Below are positions 1 to 6,718 of a DNA stretch of 7,036 nt, in pieces. The translations under genes were made by a program, and so were the position numbers. The notes beneath the pieces are model-generated. The model worked only from the letters and a program-made list of their open reading frames with translations. It did not search any database and was not told where the DNA came from. The stretch spans positions 1 to 7,036 of the forward strand of contig JAURXG010000655.1 of NCBI GenBank assembly GCA_030654555.1, given 5' to 3'. Numbering within the stretch: the stretch's first letter is position 1; each line of letters starts with the position of its first letter. The stretch comes from Aquabacterium sp. (GTDB taxonomy: Bacteria > Pseudomonadota > Gammaproteobacteria > Burkholderiales > Burkholderiaceae_C).

Positions 1-696
1 ATCGGCCACGACCTGCTGAAGGTGCTGGAGCACAACGCCATCCCCTACGTGATCGTCGAGAAGGAATCGTGCTGCGGCATGCCCAAGCTCGAATTGGGTG
101 ACCTGCCGGCGGTCGAGCGCCACAAGGACGCCAACATCCCGGTGCTGGTGAAGTACGCCCGCGAGGGCTACGCCATCCTGTCGGCAGTGCCCAGCTGCAC
201 GCTGATGTTCAAGCAGGAACTGCCGCTGCTGTTCCCCGACGAGCCCGACGTGCAGCTCGTCAAGGAGGCCATGTTCGACCCCTTCGAGTACCTGATGGCG
301 CGCCAGAAGGACGGGCTGCTGAAGACCGACTTCAAGCGCGACCTGGGCAAGGTGAGTTACCACATCCCCTGCCATGGCCGGGTGCAGAACATCGGCAAGA
401 AGACCGAGGAGATGCTCAAGCTGATCGGCAAGACCGTCAACGTGCAGCTCAACACGGTCGAGCGCTGCTCGGGCCACGCCGGCATCTACGGCGTGAAGAC
501 GGCCACCCACCCGATCGCGATGAAGATCGGCAAGCCGGTGTTCAAGGCCATGGCGAAGGACCAGCCCGACTTCATCGCCAGCGATTGCGCGATGGCCATC
601 CACCACATCGCCCAGGGCATGGACCAGGCCGGCACGCCGGCCAAGGGCCGCCAACATCCCCTGGGCCTGCTTCGATACGCCTACGGTTTGGAGTGA
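1..696 (+). CDS. Heterodisulfide reductase/GlpC-like Fe-S protein, C-terminal part (5' end outside window)
   Basis: This is the last 231 residues of a larger protein; the frame is open from base 1 and stops with TGA at 694-696. It carries two cysteine-rich (CCG-type, HdrB/GlpC) domains. The first shows SCCGM at fragment residues 23-27 and PSCTLMF further on. The second shows IPCHGR, then ERCSGHAG where many relatives have CCG, then SDCAM. Such domains bind Fe-S clusters and pass electrons in heterodisulfide reductases and anaerobic glycerol-3-phosphate dehydrogenase subunits. The missing N-terminal part would be expected to hold ferredoxin-like 4Fe-4S motifs. The substrate is unknown. A DUF3501 gene follows 8 bases downstream. 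In many proteobacteria I recall this pair sitting with a rubrerythrin gene, which points to electron transfer in oxidative-stress or peroxide handling; that role is inference. It is not likely to be true GlpC, because no glpA or glpB is in view and the partner differs. The family call is strong, the function is not. Confidence 0.88.
   Translation: MGHDLLKVLEHNAIPYVIVEKESCCGMPKLELGDLPAVERHKDANIPVLVKYAREGYAILSAVPSCTLMFKQELPLLFPDEPDVQLVKEAMFDPFEYLMARQKDGLLKTDFKRDLGKVSYHIPCHGRVQNIGKKTEEMLKLIGKTVNVQLNTVERCSGHAGIYGVKTATHPIAMKIGKPVFKAMAKDQPDFIASDCAMAIHHIAQGMDQAGTPAKGRQHPLGLLRYAYGLE
690..693 (+). promoter_or_regulatory. Shine-Dalgarno site of the DUF3501 gene
   Basis: GGAG lies in the last codons of the upstream Fe-S gene, just before its TGA stop, and 11 bases ahead of the ATG at 705. 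It supports ATG 705 over the in-frame start at 585, which would run 112 bases into the upstream gene. The position suggests that ribosomes finishing the upstream gene help initiate the next one. Confidence 0.55.
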
Positions 697-704
697 ACAC
701 GATC

Positions 705-1283
705 ATGACCATCACCAAGGACAGCCTGCTGACGCTGGAGGCCTACGCCAAGATCCGCAAGTCCAGCAAGCCCGCAGTCATCGCCCACCGCCGCCTGCGC
801 AGCGTGCACCTGGGCGAGCACCTGACGCTGCAGTTCGAGGACGAGCACACCATCCGCCGCCAGATCCAGGAGATGCTGCATATCGAGAAGATCTTCGAGG
901 AAGAGGGCATCCAGCAGGAGATCGATGCCTACGCCGCGCTGGTGCCCGACGGCAGCAACTGGAAGGCCACGATGCTGATCGAGTACCCCGATCCGCACGA
1001 GCGCAAGCGCGAGCTGGCGCGGCTGATCGGCGTGGAGGACCGCATGTTCGTCGAGGTGGAGGGCCACCCGCGCGTCTATGCCATCGCCGACGAGGACCTC
1101 GACCGCGAGAACGACGAGAAGACCTCGGCGGTGCACTTCGTGCGCTTCGAGTTCAGCCCGGCGGCGCGCCAGGCGGTGCGGGCCGGCGCGGCGGTGAAGC
1201 TGGGCTGCGACCACGCCCACTACCCGGCGCACGTCAGCATCTCGCCCGAGACGCTGGCCTCGCTGGCGGGTGATCTGAAGTAG
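705..1283 (+). CDS. DUF3501 family protein
   Basis: This 192-residue protein matches the DUF3501 family in length and pattern. It starts MTITKDSLLTLEAY and contains the conserved-looking stretch RRQIQEMLHIEKIFEEE (residues 51-67), then GSNWKATMLIEYPD (83-96), then HFVRFEF (144-150). A histidine-rich segment near the end, GCDHAHYPAH (167-176), could bind a metal, though that is only a guess from its composition. There is no signal peptide or membrane helix, so it is cytoplasmic. It sits 8 bases after the Fe-S gene on the same strand and is almost certainly co-transcribed with it. No biochemical role is established as far as I know; by association it may act with the Fe-S protein and a rubrerythrin in redox protection. 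ATG 705 is chosen because it follows a GGAG site and because the residues encoded upstream of it in this frame look like out-of-frame, low-complexity sequence. The family call is good; the function is unknown. Confidence 0.88.
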   Translation: MTITKDSLLTLEAYAKIRKSSKPAVIAHRRLRSVHLGEHLTLQFEDEHTIRRQIQEMLHIEKIFEEEGIQQEIDAYAALVPDGSNWKATMLIEYPDPHERKRELARLIGVEDRMFVEVEGHPRVYAIADEDLDRENDEKTSAVHFVRFEFSPAARQAVRAGAAVKLGCDHAHYPAHVSISPETLASLAGDLK

Positions 1284-1325
1284 CGCTTGCTGTCGATCTG
1301 CCCGGGCTTGCCACCGTGCCGGCGC

Positions 1326-2822
1326 TCAGGGGCCGTTCAACAGGAAGTGCCGGCTCCAGCTGGCGGTCGCGATCGTCGTCGACACGCCGCCGTTGAGCGA
1401 CCGCATGCTGGCCACACCCAGCCGCCACTCATGCCATGGCGCGGGTGACCAGCCGGCCCACAGCCTGGCCTGCGCCACCGCGCCGCCCCCGGTGACCACG
1501 CCGCCGCCGCCGGCGGCACCGGCCATCAGCTCGGCACCAGCGCGCCAGGGCAATGCGCACGCGCTGGACAGCCCCAGGCCGAGCAGCCCGATCGAATAGG
1601 CCCCGGCACCGCCTGCATAGGCGCTGTGCACCTGGCCGGTGACGTACAGGTGGCGTCCGAGGTAGCGGTTGAGCTCGATGCCGACGGTGTCGAGCGCACG
1701 CTTGTCGCCATCGCTGCGGGCGGTGCGTGCATGGTGCTGCAGCGTCGCCACCCATTCGGTGCGCACCTCGGGCCGCTCGCCGGGAATGGCGCCGTCCCGG
1801 GTGCCGACCTCCGGCGGCTCCAGGTCGGCGGCCAGCCAGAGCTGGCTGCTGCGTGCCCGCAGCGGGTGGCCCTGCGCACGGCCCAGATCCAGCCCCAGCG
1901 TCCAGCCGGGCCGCGGGCGGACGGAGATCGTGGCGCTGCCCTTGGCGAACAGGCCCCCGCCCATCGGCATGCCGCCGCCACCGCCCAGCCCCAGGGCCCC
2001 GCGCAGGCCGATCCGCAGTGACGGCACGGTCTGCGGCAACGGTGCAACGTGCCAGCCCAGGTGGCCGAGGATCTCCATGTAGCCGGCGGCATCGCCGCGG
2101 GCTGCGGCCGCTGCCTCGACACCCCCCACCAGCGCCGTCGATGCCAGGTCGCGCTCGGCGCGCATGCCCACCAGGCCGATGTGCCGGCCGGCACCGGCGT
2201 CGTCGACGCGGTACTGCCCCACCGTCAGCGCCACGCGATCAAAGCCCAGGCCGCCGCGGTCCGACGTCGCCGACGTGCCGGGCGCCCGGTGCCGGTAGTC
2301 CTTCGTCCAACCCAGCAGCAAGGTGCCCTGGCGGCTGCGTATCTCGCCCGTCGGAAAATGCAGCTGCGACCAGCCCAGTCCCATTTGGACCGGGCCCAGG
2401 TCCTGCCAAAGGGTGAGCGCCGGCCGCAACATCAGCCCACCGCCGACGGGTGCAGCGGCCCCACCACCACCGCCGACGAAGAGGCCGGCGGCCAGTTCGG
2501 TGGACGGGCCGAGCCGCCAGCGCTGCTGAACCTCGGCACCGCCGACGTAGAAACCGCCGCGCTGGCCGGTGGCCGCGCCGTACACGGCCGGCCCCAGCCA
2601 CCTGCCGGCACCTGCATCGAACAGCAGAGATGCGCCGACCAGGCCCACCCCTTCACCTCCGGGCAGCGCCATGCGCTCGCCGCCCAGCGTGAAGCGCAGG
2701 GGCTCGACCAGCGCCTGGGCGACGGCATGGGGGCCGATCAAGGCCGCCGTGCAGGTGACCAGGACGATGGCCGAACTCGATGCCTGAAGGTGCATCGCGC
2801 GACAGCGTGGGGGGCGGGTCAT
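1326..2822 (-). CDS. Secreted glycine-rich beta-strand protein with three internal repeats, probably outer membrane
   Basis: I do not recognise a named family for this 498-residue protein. From ATG at 2822 it has an N-terminal signal peptide: basic residues at 3, 6 and 8, a hydrophobic core near 18-30, and a likely cleavage after AVAQA (residue 37). The rest alternates polar and hydrophobic residues in short stretches separated by glycine-rich or charged turns, as in outer-membrane beta-barrels, and has no hydrophobic helix. It appears to contain three divergent modules, roughly residues 42-175, 195-334 and 354-498. Each carries a cluster of four or five glycines, three to five residues, then GGG (117-129, 280-290, 438-447). 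The end, RHFLLNGP, lacks the terminal phenylalanine typical of BAM-inserted barrels, so a barrel is inferred rather than shown. ATG 2822 overlaps the rarD stop as ATGA, implying coupled translation. The other candidate start, ATG 2795, would give a signal peptide without arginine or lysine and has no visible ribosome site, so 2822 is preferred. Confidence 0.75.
   Translation of the reverse strand: MTRPPRCRAMHLQASSSAIVLVTCTAALIGPHAVAQALVEPLRFTLGGERMALPGGEGVGLVGASLLFDAGAGRWLGPAVYGAATGQRGGFYVGGAEVQQRWRLGPSTELAAGLFVGGGGGAAAPVGGGLMLRPALTLWQDLGPVQMGLGWSQLHFPTGEIRSRQGTLLLGWTKDYRHRAPGTSATSDRGGLGFDRVALTVGQYRVDDAGAGRHIGLVGMRAERDLASTALVGGVEAAAAARGDAAGYMEILGHLGWHVAPLPQTVPSLRIGLRGALGLGGGGGMPMGGGLFAKGSATISVRPRPGWTLGLDLGRAQGHPLRARSSQLWLAADLEPPEVGTRDGAIPGERPEVRTEWVATLQHHARTARSDGDKRALDTVGIELNRYLGRHLYVTGQVHSAYAGGAGAYSIGLLGLGLSSACALPWRAGAELMAGAAGGGGVVTGGGAVAQARLWAGWSPAPWHEWRLGVASMRSLNGGVSTTIATASWSRHFLLNGP
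1329..1763 (-). repeat. Protein-level repeat module 3 in the secreted beta-strand protein
   Basis: This module covers roughly residues 354-498. Key parts in order are RTEWVATLQHH, LDTVGIELNRYLGR, GAGAYSIGLLGLGL, AELMAGAAGGGGVVT followed by GGG (to residue 447), WRLGVASM and a last strand near TTIATASWSRHF. It lies about 158 residues after module 2, judged from the glycine clusters. Module 1 to module 2 is 163 residues. Boundaries are approximate. Confidence 0.55.
1821..2240 (-). repeat. Protein-level repeat module 2 in the secreted beta-strand protein
   Basis: This module covers roughly residues 195-334. Key parts in order are RVALTVGQYR, IGLVGMRAERDL, DAAGYMEILGHLGW, SLRIGLRGALGLGGGGGMPM followed by GGG (to residue 290), WTLGLDLG and SSQLWLAADL. 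It lines up with module 3 for about 140 residues with few gaps, which makes it the strongest pair. Boundaries are approximate. Confidence 0.55.
2298..2699 (-). repeat. Protein-level repeat module 1 in the secreted beta-strand protein
   Basis: This module covers roughly residues 42-175. It holds VGLVGASLLFDAGAGRWLGP, then GGFYVGGAEV, then the double glycine cluster at residues 117-121 and 127-129, followed by two strand-like stretches ending near LLLGWTKDY. The order matches the two later modules. Its first part is the most divergent of the three, and the boundaries are approximate, set by eye. Confidence 0.5.
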
Positions 2823-3706
2823 GCCAGGCTTTCGGCGCGCTTGCGGCGCATCAGGCGCCAGCTCTCGGCGCTGTAGAGCGCCAGCGCGGCCCAGATCAGC
2901 ACGAAGCCGATGCCGCGGCTGGCACTGAACGGCTCCTGGTACAGAAAGACGCCCAGCACGAACTGGATCGACGGGCCCAGGTACTGCAGCAACCCCAGCG
3001 TGGCCATCGACACGCGCCGCGCGCCCGAGGCAAACAGCAGCAGCGGCACGGCGGTGAACGGCCCCGCCGCCAGCAGCCACAGGTCGGTCGCGATGTCGCC
3101 CTGGCCGAAATGCGCCTGGCCCGCCAGCGCCAGCCACAGCAGCCCACCCACGGCCAATGGCGCCAGCAGCAGCGTCTCCAGCGCCAGGCCTTCGATGGCG
3201 CCCAACGTGGCGGTCTTGCGCAGCAGGCCATAGAGCCCGAAGCTCATCGCCAGCACCAGCGACACCCAGGGCAGGTGCCCGGCGCCCACCGCCAGCCACA
3301 GCACGCCGGCGGCGGCCAGGGCCACCGCGGCCCATTGCACCGGCCGCGGGCGCTCCTTCAGCACCAGGGTGCCCAGCACCACGTTGATCAGCGGGTTGAT
3401 GAAGTAGCCCAGGCTGGCGTCGAGCACGCGCCCGGCGTTCACCGCCCACACATAGAGCAGCCAGTTGCCGCCCAGCAGCAGGGCGCTCAGCGTGAACACC
3501 GCCAGCGTGCGCGGCTGGCGCAGCACCGGGCCCATCCAGGCGAAGCGGCGCAGCAGCACCAGCAGGCCGAGCACGAAGACCAGCGACCAGGCGGATCGGT
3601 GCAGCACGATCTCCAGCGCCGGCACGTGCACGATCTGCTTGATGTAGAGCGGGAACAGCCCCCACAGGATGTAGGCCAGGGCGGCGGCGAGTGGTCCGGA
3701 GGGCAT
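2819..3706 (-). CDS. rarD: EamA-family permease, RarD type
   Basis: This 295-residue inner-membrane protein has about ten hydrophobic helices arranged as two EamA (drug/metabolite transporter) halves, the usual architecture and length for RarD. Diagnostic stretches include an early AYILWGLFPLYIK (residues 11-23), HRSAWS, GGNWLLYVWAVN, and LGYFINPLINVVLG followed by LKER near the middle, very close to E. coli RarD as I remember it. The C-terminal end is basic (RLMRRKRAE), consistent with a cytoplasmic tail. RarD proteins are annotated as chloramphenicol-sensitivity permeases, but their physiological substrate is not established. The gene lies 124 bases downstream of truC on the same strand and overlaps the next gene by four bases (ATGA). 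The ATG at 3706 has no clear Shine-Dalgarno ahead of it, only a C-rich stretch. The coupling to a secreted beta-strand protein is not something I associate with rarD elsewhere. Family identity is secure; the transported substrate is unknown. Confidence 0.92.
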   Translation of the reverse strand: MPSGPLAAALAYILWGLFPLYIKQIVHVPALEIVLHRSAWSLVFVLGLLVLLRRFAWMGPVLRQPRTLAVFTLSALLLGGNWLLYVWAVNAGRVLDASLGYFINPLINVVLGTLVLKERPRPVQWAAVALAAAGVLWLAVGAGHLPWVSLVLAMSFGLYGLLRKTATLGAIEGLALETLLLAPLAVGGLLWLALAGQAHFGQGDIATDLWLLAAGPFTAVPLLLFASGARRVSMATLGLLQYLGPSIQFVLGVFLYQEPFSASRGIGFVLIWAALALYSAESWRLMRRKRAESLA

Positions 3707-3830
3707 GGGGGCGGGCGTGCGGCAGGGCCGGCGCCCGGGGGGAGGCAGCAGAGGCCGGCATTGTCGCCGCGGCCGTGGTCGGCGCCGGGTTGCCTAGCCT
3801 GGATGACCGGCGTGGGTTCGGGTGATGCCC

Positions 3831-4568
3831 TCAGCCGGGCCGTTCACCGCCGCCGAGCAACCCGGCCCATTCCGGGCCCGGCTCGGCGCGCAGCGTCAGC
3901 GGCGCGCCGCTGCTCGGGTGCGGCAGCGTCAGGCTGAGCGCATGCAGCCACAGCCTTTGCCAACCCAGGTGGGCGGCCACGGCCCGGTTCAACGGCCCCT
4001 TGCCGTGGGTGGCATCACCGATCAGCGGATGGGCCAGTGCCTTGAAGTGTCGGCGGATCTGGTGGCGCCGGCCGGTCAGCGGCTGCACCGCCACCAGCGC
4101 CAGCCGGGTCTCGGCATGGCGGCCATCGGTGGTGATGGGCAGCTGCAGCCGCTGCAGCACCTGCCAGCGCGTGCAGGCCGCCAGCCGCGGCTGGCCGGTG
4201 GAGGGCAGCTCGGGGTCGCGCGCCAGCGGCTGGTCGATCTCGCCGGCGTCCGCCGGCCAGCCGCGCACCAGGGCCAGGTAGCGCTTGTCGGGTCTGACGG
4301 CGTCGCGCGGTGCGCCTGCCGTGCCGGCGAACATCGCGCCCAGCCGGCGCGCGCTGTCGGCGTCCAGCGCCAGCAGCAGCACGCCCGAGGTGCCCTTGTC
4401 CAGCCGGTGCACCGGCCACACCGGCGCGCCCAGCTGCGCGCGCAGCCGCGTCACCAGGTCGTCGTCGGCTTGGGCGTCGAGCGCGCTGCGGTGCACCAGC
4501 AGGCCGGCGGGCTTGTGCACGGCCAGCAGCTGGGTGTCGCGGTGGATGACCTGAAGATCGTGGGGCAT
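3831..4568 (-). CDS. truC: tRNA pseudouridine(65) synthase TruC
   Basis: This 245-residue protein belongs to the RluA family of pseudouridine synthases. The catalytic motif HRLDKGTSGVLLLA has its nucleophilic aspartate at residue 57. The N-terminus (VHKPAGLLVHRSALD, residues 17-31) and the later segment GRRHQIRRHFKALAHPLIGD, followed by HGKGPLNR and LWLHA, closely resemble E. coli TruC rather than RluA, RluC or RluD. TruC converts uridine 65 in the acceptor-side T-stem region of certain tRNAs to pseudouridine in the cytoplasm. There is no S4 domain at the N-terminus, as expected for TruC. The length is near the family norm of about 240-260 residues. The start at ATG 4568 fits the family N-terminus, although no ribosome site is visible upstream. 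It diverges from the membrane protein gene at 4666 and may lead a transcript into rarD, although the 124-base gap leaves room for a separate rarD promoter. The RluA-family call is near certain; the TruC assignment is strong. Confidence 0.92.
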   Translation of the reverse strand: MPHDLQVIHRDTQLLAVHKPAGLLVHRSALDAQADDDLVTRLRAQLGAPVWPVHRLDKGTSGVLLLALDADSARRLGAMFAGTAGAPRDAVRPDKRYLALVRGWPADAGEIDQPLARDPELPSTGQPRLAACTRWQVLQRLQLPITTDGRHAETRLALVAVQPLTGRRHQIRRHFKALAHPLIGDATHGKGPLNRAVAAHLGWQRLWLHALSLTLPHPSSGAPLTLRAEPGPEWAGLLGGGERPG

Positions 4569-4612
4569 GGGGTGGCGACTGCAAAACGCCTGTCATGAAC
4601 GGTGGTCATCAT

Positions 4613-4650
4613 GCCTGTCGATGCTGGCCTGCCGGGCCGGATCGACAGGC
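4613..4650. repeat. Perfect 10-bp inverted repeat in the truC / membrane-protein intergenic region
   Basis: GCCTGTCGAT at 4613-4622 is repeated as its exact reverse complement ATCGACAGGC at 4641-4650, with 18 bases between the arms. The spacer itself holds two GGCC blocks (4626-4629 and 4635-4638) that can pair, so a long hairpin is possible. A further direct copy of the first seven bases, GCCTGTC, lies at 4588-4594. The right arm ends one base before the GGGGAG ribosome site of the + strand gene. It may be an operator between divergent genes or an RNA hairpin affecting translation; there is no T-run, so it does not look like a terminator. Confidence 0.6.
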
Positions 4651-4651
4651 T

Positions 4652-4657
4652 GGGGAG
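4652..4657 (+). promoter_or_regulatory. Shine-Dalgarno site of the small membrane protein gene
   Basis: GGGGAG lies 8 bases before ATG 4666, a good spacing. It decides the start against the in-frame upstream ATGs at 4567 and later, which would add a Cys/Trp-rich leader spanning the inverted repeat. Confidence 0.7.
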
Positions 4658-4665
4658 CCTTCACC

Positions 4666-5208
4666 ATGACACAGACCTACAGCGTCGGATACCGCTCGCG
4701 CTTCGTCACCGGCATCGCCTGGTTGTTCATCGTGCTGGGGCTGGTGGCCTCGGTGTCGGCGCTGGTGCGCCACGCCGGCCTGGCGTCGTTGCCCGAGCAG
4801 ATTGCCCTGGCCGGTGCACCCTTGCCGCAGCCGCTGCTGACCGACTGGCTGCTGGCGGGCCTGCCCAAGGTGCTGGCCGCCGGCGGCGTGATGTCGGTGG
4901 CCATGCTGGCGGCGGCCATCGGCCTGCTGCTGCGGCTGGAATGGGCGCGCCGCGGCTTCATCGTGCTGCTGGTGCTGGCCATCGTCGCCAACCTGCTGGG
5001 GCTGTGGCTGCAGCAGGAGCTGATGCGGTCGCTGGTGGACGCCACGCTGCAGCAGGCGGTGCTGACGCCGCAGGTGGCCGGCGTGTTCGGCGGCTTCGTG
5101 GTGGCGGCGCGCGCGATGGCGGCGCTGGTCACGCTGGGCGGCTGCGGTGTGCTGGGCTGGATCGCCTGGCGGTTGTCGTTGGCGCCCATCCGGCAGGAAT
5201 TCGCCTGA
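4666..5208 (+). CDS. Small integral membrane protein, four predicted helices, function unknown
   Basis: I do not recognise a family with confidence. The 180-residue product has four hydrophobic segments at about residues 14-36, 64-89, 97-117 and 138-170. It has a short polar N-terminus (MTQTYSVGYRSRF) and a polar tail ending in RQEFA. Between helices 1 and 2 a loop of about 30 residues carries LPEQIALAG and a proline-rich stretch, and between helices 3 and 4 a loop of about 20 residues contains SLVDATLQQAVLT. There are no catalytic motifs, and only one cysteine (residue 160), inside the last helix. The protein should reside in the inner membrane. It is transcribed alone: divergent from truC and convergent with the ychJ-like gene 47 bases past its stop. 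The start at ATG 4666 is supported by a strong ribosome site. The inverted repeat directly upstream suggests regulation. The coding call is firm because the reading frame gives clear helices; the role is open. Confidence 0.8.
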   Translation: MTQTYSVGYRSRFVTGIAWLFIVLGLVASVSALVRHAGLASLPEQIALAGAPLPQPLLTDWLLAGLPKVLAAGGVMSVAMLAAAIGLLLRLEWARRGFIVLLVLAIVANLLGLWLQQELMRSLVDATLQQAVLTPQVAGVFGGFVVAARAMAALVTLGGCGVLGWIAWRLSLAPIRQEFA

Positions 5209-5215
5209 GCCTGCG

Positions 5216-5254
5216 CTGCCCAGGCGCCGCGCCTCACCGCGGGCGGGCGGGCAG
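5216..5254. terminator. Weak GC-rich hairpin between convergent genes
   Basis: Between the stops of the membrane protein (5208) and the ychJ-like gene (5256), CTGCCC (5216-5221) can pair with GGGCAG (5249-5254). Inside it a smaller hairpin, AGGCG/CGCCT, spans 5222-5234. The position suits a shared terminator, but there is no T-tract on either strand, so this is only a possible structure. Confidence 0.25.
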
Positions 5255-5255
5255 G

Positions 5256-5645
5256 TCAGGGCGCGAGGTCGCCGTCGACGTAGAACCAGCGCCCGTCCTC
5301 GCGCACGAAGCGGCTGGTCTCGTGCAGCCGGTGGGCGCGGCCGCCCAGCTTGCTGCGGGCCACGAACTCGACCGTGGCGTGGGCGTCGTCGACGGCCTGG
5401 TGCCGCCGCACCTGCAGCCCCAGCCAGCGCAGGCCGGGCTCGAACTCGATCTGCGGCGGCCGCGTGCTCGGGTGCCAGGTGGCCAGCAGGTAGTCGCCCA
5501 GCCCCCGTGCGAAGGCACTGTAGCGCGAGCGCATCAGGGCCTGCGCATCGGGCGCCTGCAGGTGCAGGGGGCCGGCAAACCAGCGCCCGCAGCAGGTGGC
5601 CAGTGGCTGGAGGCTGCCGCAGGGGCAGGGCGCAGGGCGGCTCAT
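5256..5645 (-). CDS. YchJ-family (UPF0225) SEC-C motif protein
   Basis: This 129-residue protein opens with a SEC-C-type zinc-binding motif, CPCGS with a CC pair downstream (cysteines at 7, 9, 18 and 19). It continues with the YchJ signature MRSRYSAFARG (38-48), DYLLATWHPS (51-60), then WLGLQV, VEFVAR, and ETSRFVREDGRWFYVDGD near the end. These match E. coli YchJ in order and spacing. E. coli YchJ is about 150 residues and has a second SEC-C motif at its C-terminus; here the protein stops right after the FYVDGD strand, so that second motif is absent. The central domain has an NTF2-like pattern. The biochemical role of the family is not known; the motif suggests zinc binding. The start is placed at ATG 5645 because the family begins just before the CPCG motif; ATG 5654 (three residues more) or GTG 5669 are possible. 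It diverges from the esterase gene, with 105 bases between the two starts. Confidence 0.88.
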   Translation of the reverse strand: MSRPAPCPCGSLQPLATCCGRWFAGPLHLQAPDAQALMRSRYSAFARGLGDYLLATWHPSTRPPQIEFEPGLRWLGLQVRRHQAVDDAHATVEFVARSKLGGRAHRLHETSRFVREDGRWFYVDGDLAP

Positions 5646-5697
5646 GGGCGGCATGATGCCGCAGCGCACCGGCAGGCGGCGCGCGCGACCCCGCCGC

Positions 5698-5703
5698 TAC
5701 ACT
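5698..5703 (+). promoter_or_regulatory. Candidate -10 element for the esterase gene
   Basis: TACACT lies 47 bases ahead of the esterase ATG, in an otherwise very GC-rich stretch. No recognisable -35 box is found 16-18 bases upstream, so the call rests on the -10 match and location alone. Transcription would begin near 5710. Confidence 0.3.
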
Positions 5704-5740
5704 GGGCCGACCACGAACACGCGGCCGGTTGCGCCGCAAC

Positions 5741-5745
5741 AGGAG
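5741..5745 (+). promoter_or_regulatory. Shine-Dalgarno site of the esterase gene
   Basis: AGGAG with 5 bases before ATG 5751 is the clearest ribosome site in the window. It fixes the esterase start within the much longer open frame that begins at 4602. Confidence 0.75.
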
Positions 5746-5750
5746 ACACG

Positions 5751-6683
<933 letters not shown>

Positions 6684-6712
6684 CCCAGGCGGGGCCGCGC
6701 AGAGCGGCTGCC

Positions 6713-6718
6713 TACAAT
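6713..6718 (+). promoter_or_regulatory. Candidate -10 element upstream of tolB
   Basis: TACAAT is a five-of-six match to the sigma-70 -10 box, in a GC-rich gap 83 bases ahead of the tolB start. The correctly spaced -35 position (6690-6695, CGGGGC) is poor. A good TTGACC lies at 6680-6685, overlapping the esterase stop, but its 27-base spacing is too long. It suggests that tolB here can be transcribed independently of the esterase. Confidence 0.45.

Noticed and set aside
1284..1325. A possible terminator between the convergent DUF3501 and secreted-protein genes.
   Set aside because: The gap has a GCCCGGGC palindrome and other short pairings but no sizeable stem and no T-run.
1482..1511. CCG/CCA-rich tracts at 1482-1511, 1953-1985 and 2436-2474 as DNA microsatellites.
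   Set aside because: They are codons for the glycine clusters of the secreted protein, with mixed codons, so they reflect protein sequence rather than simple DNA repeats.
2823..3761. The upstream extension of the secreted-protein frame on the minus strand (an 811-codon open frame).
   Set aside because: This part lies in another frame over rarD and has out-of-frame Ala/Arg/Pro/Gly-rich composition; the rarD frame gives ten clean helices.
3707..3830. A possible rarD promoter (GACAAT on the minus strand, at about 3760-3765).
   Set aside because: No -35 match exists at a suitable distance and the box itself is only moderate; the gap is otherwise featureless GC-rich sequence.
2780..3937. A 385-codon + strand open frame antisense to rarD.
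   Set aside because: Its translation is Gln/His/Arg-rich, typical of the reverse complement of a membrane-protein gene in GC-rich DNA.
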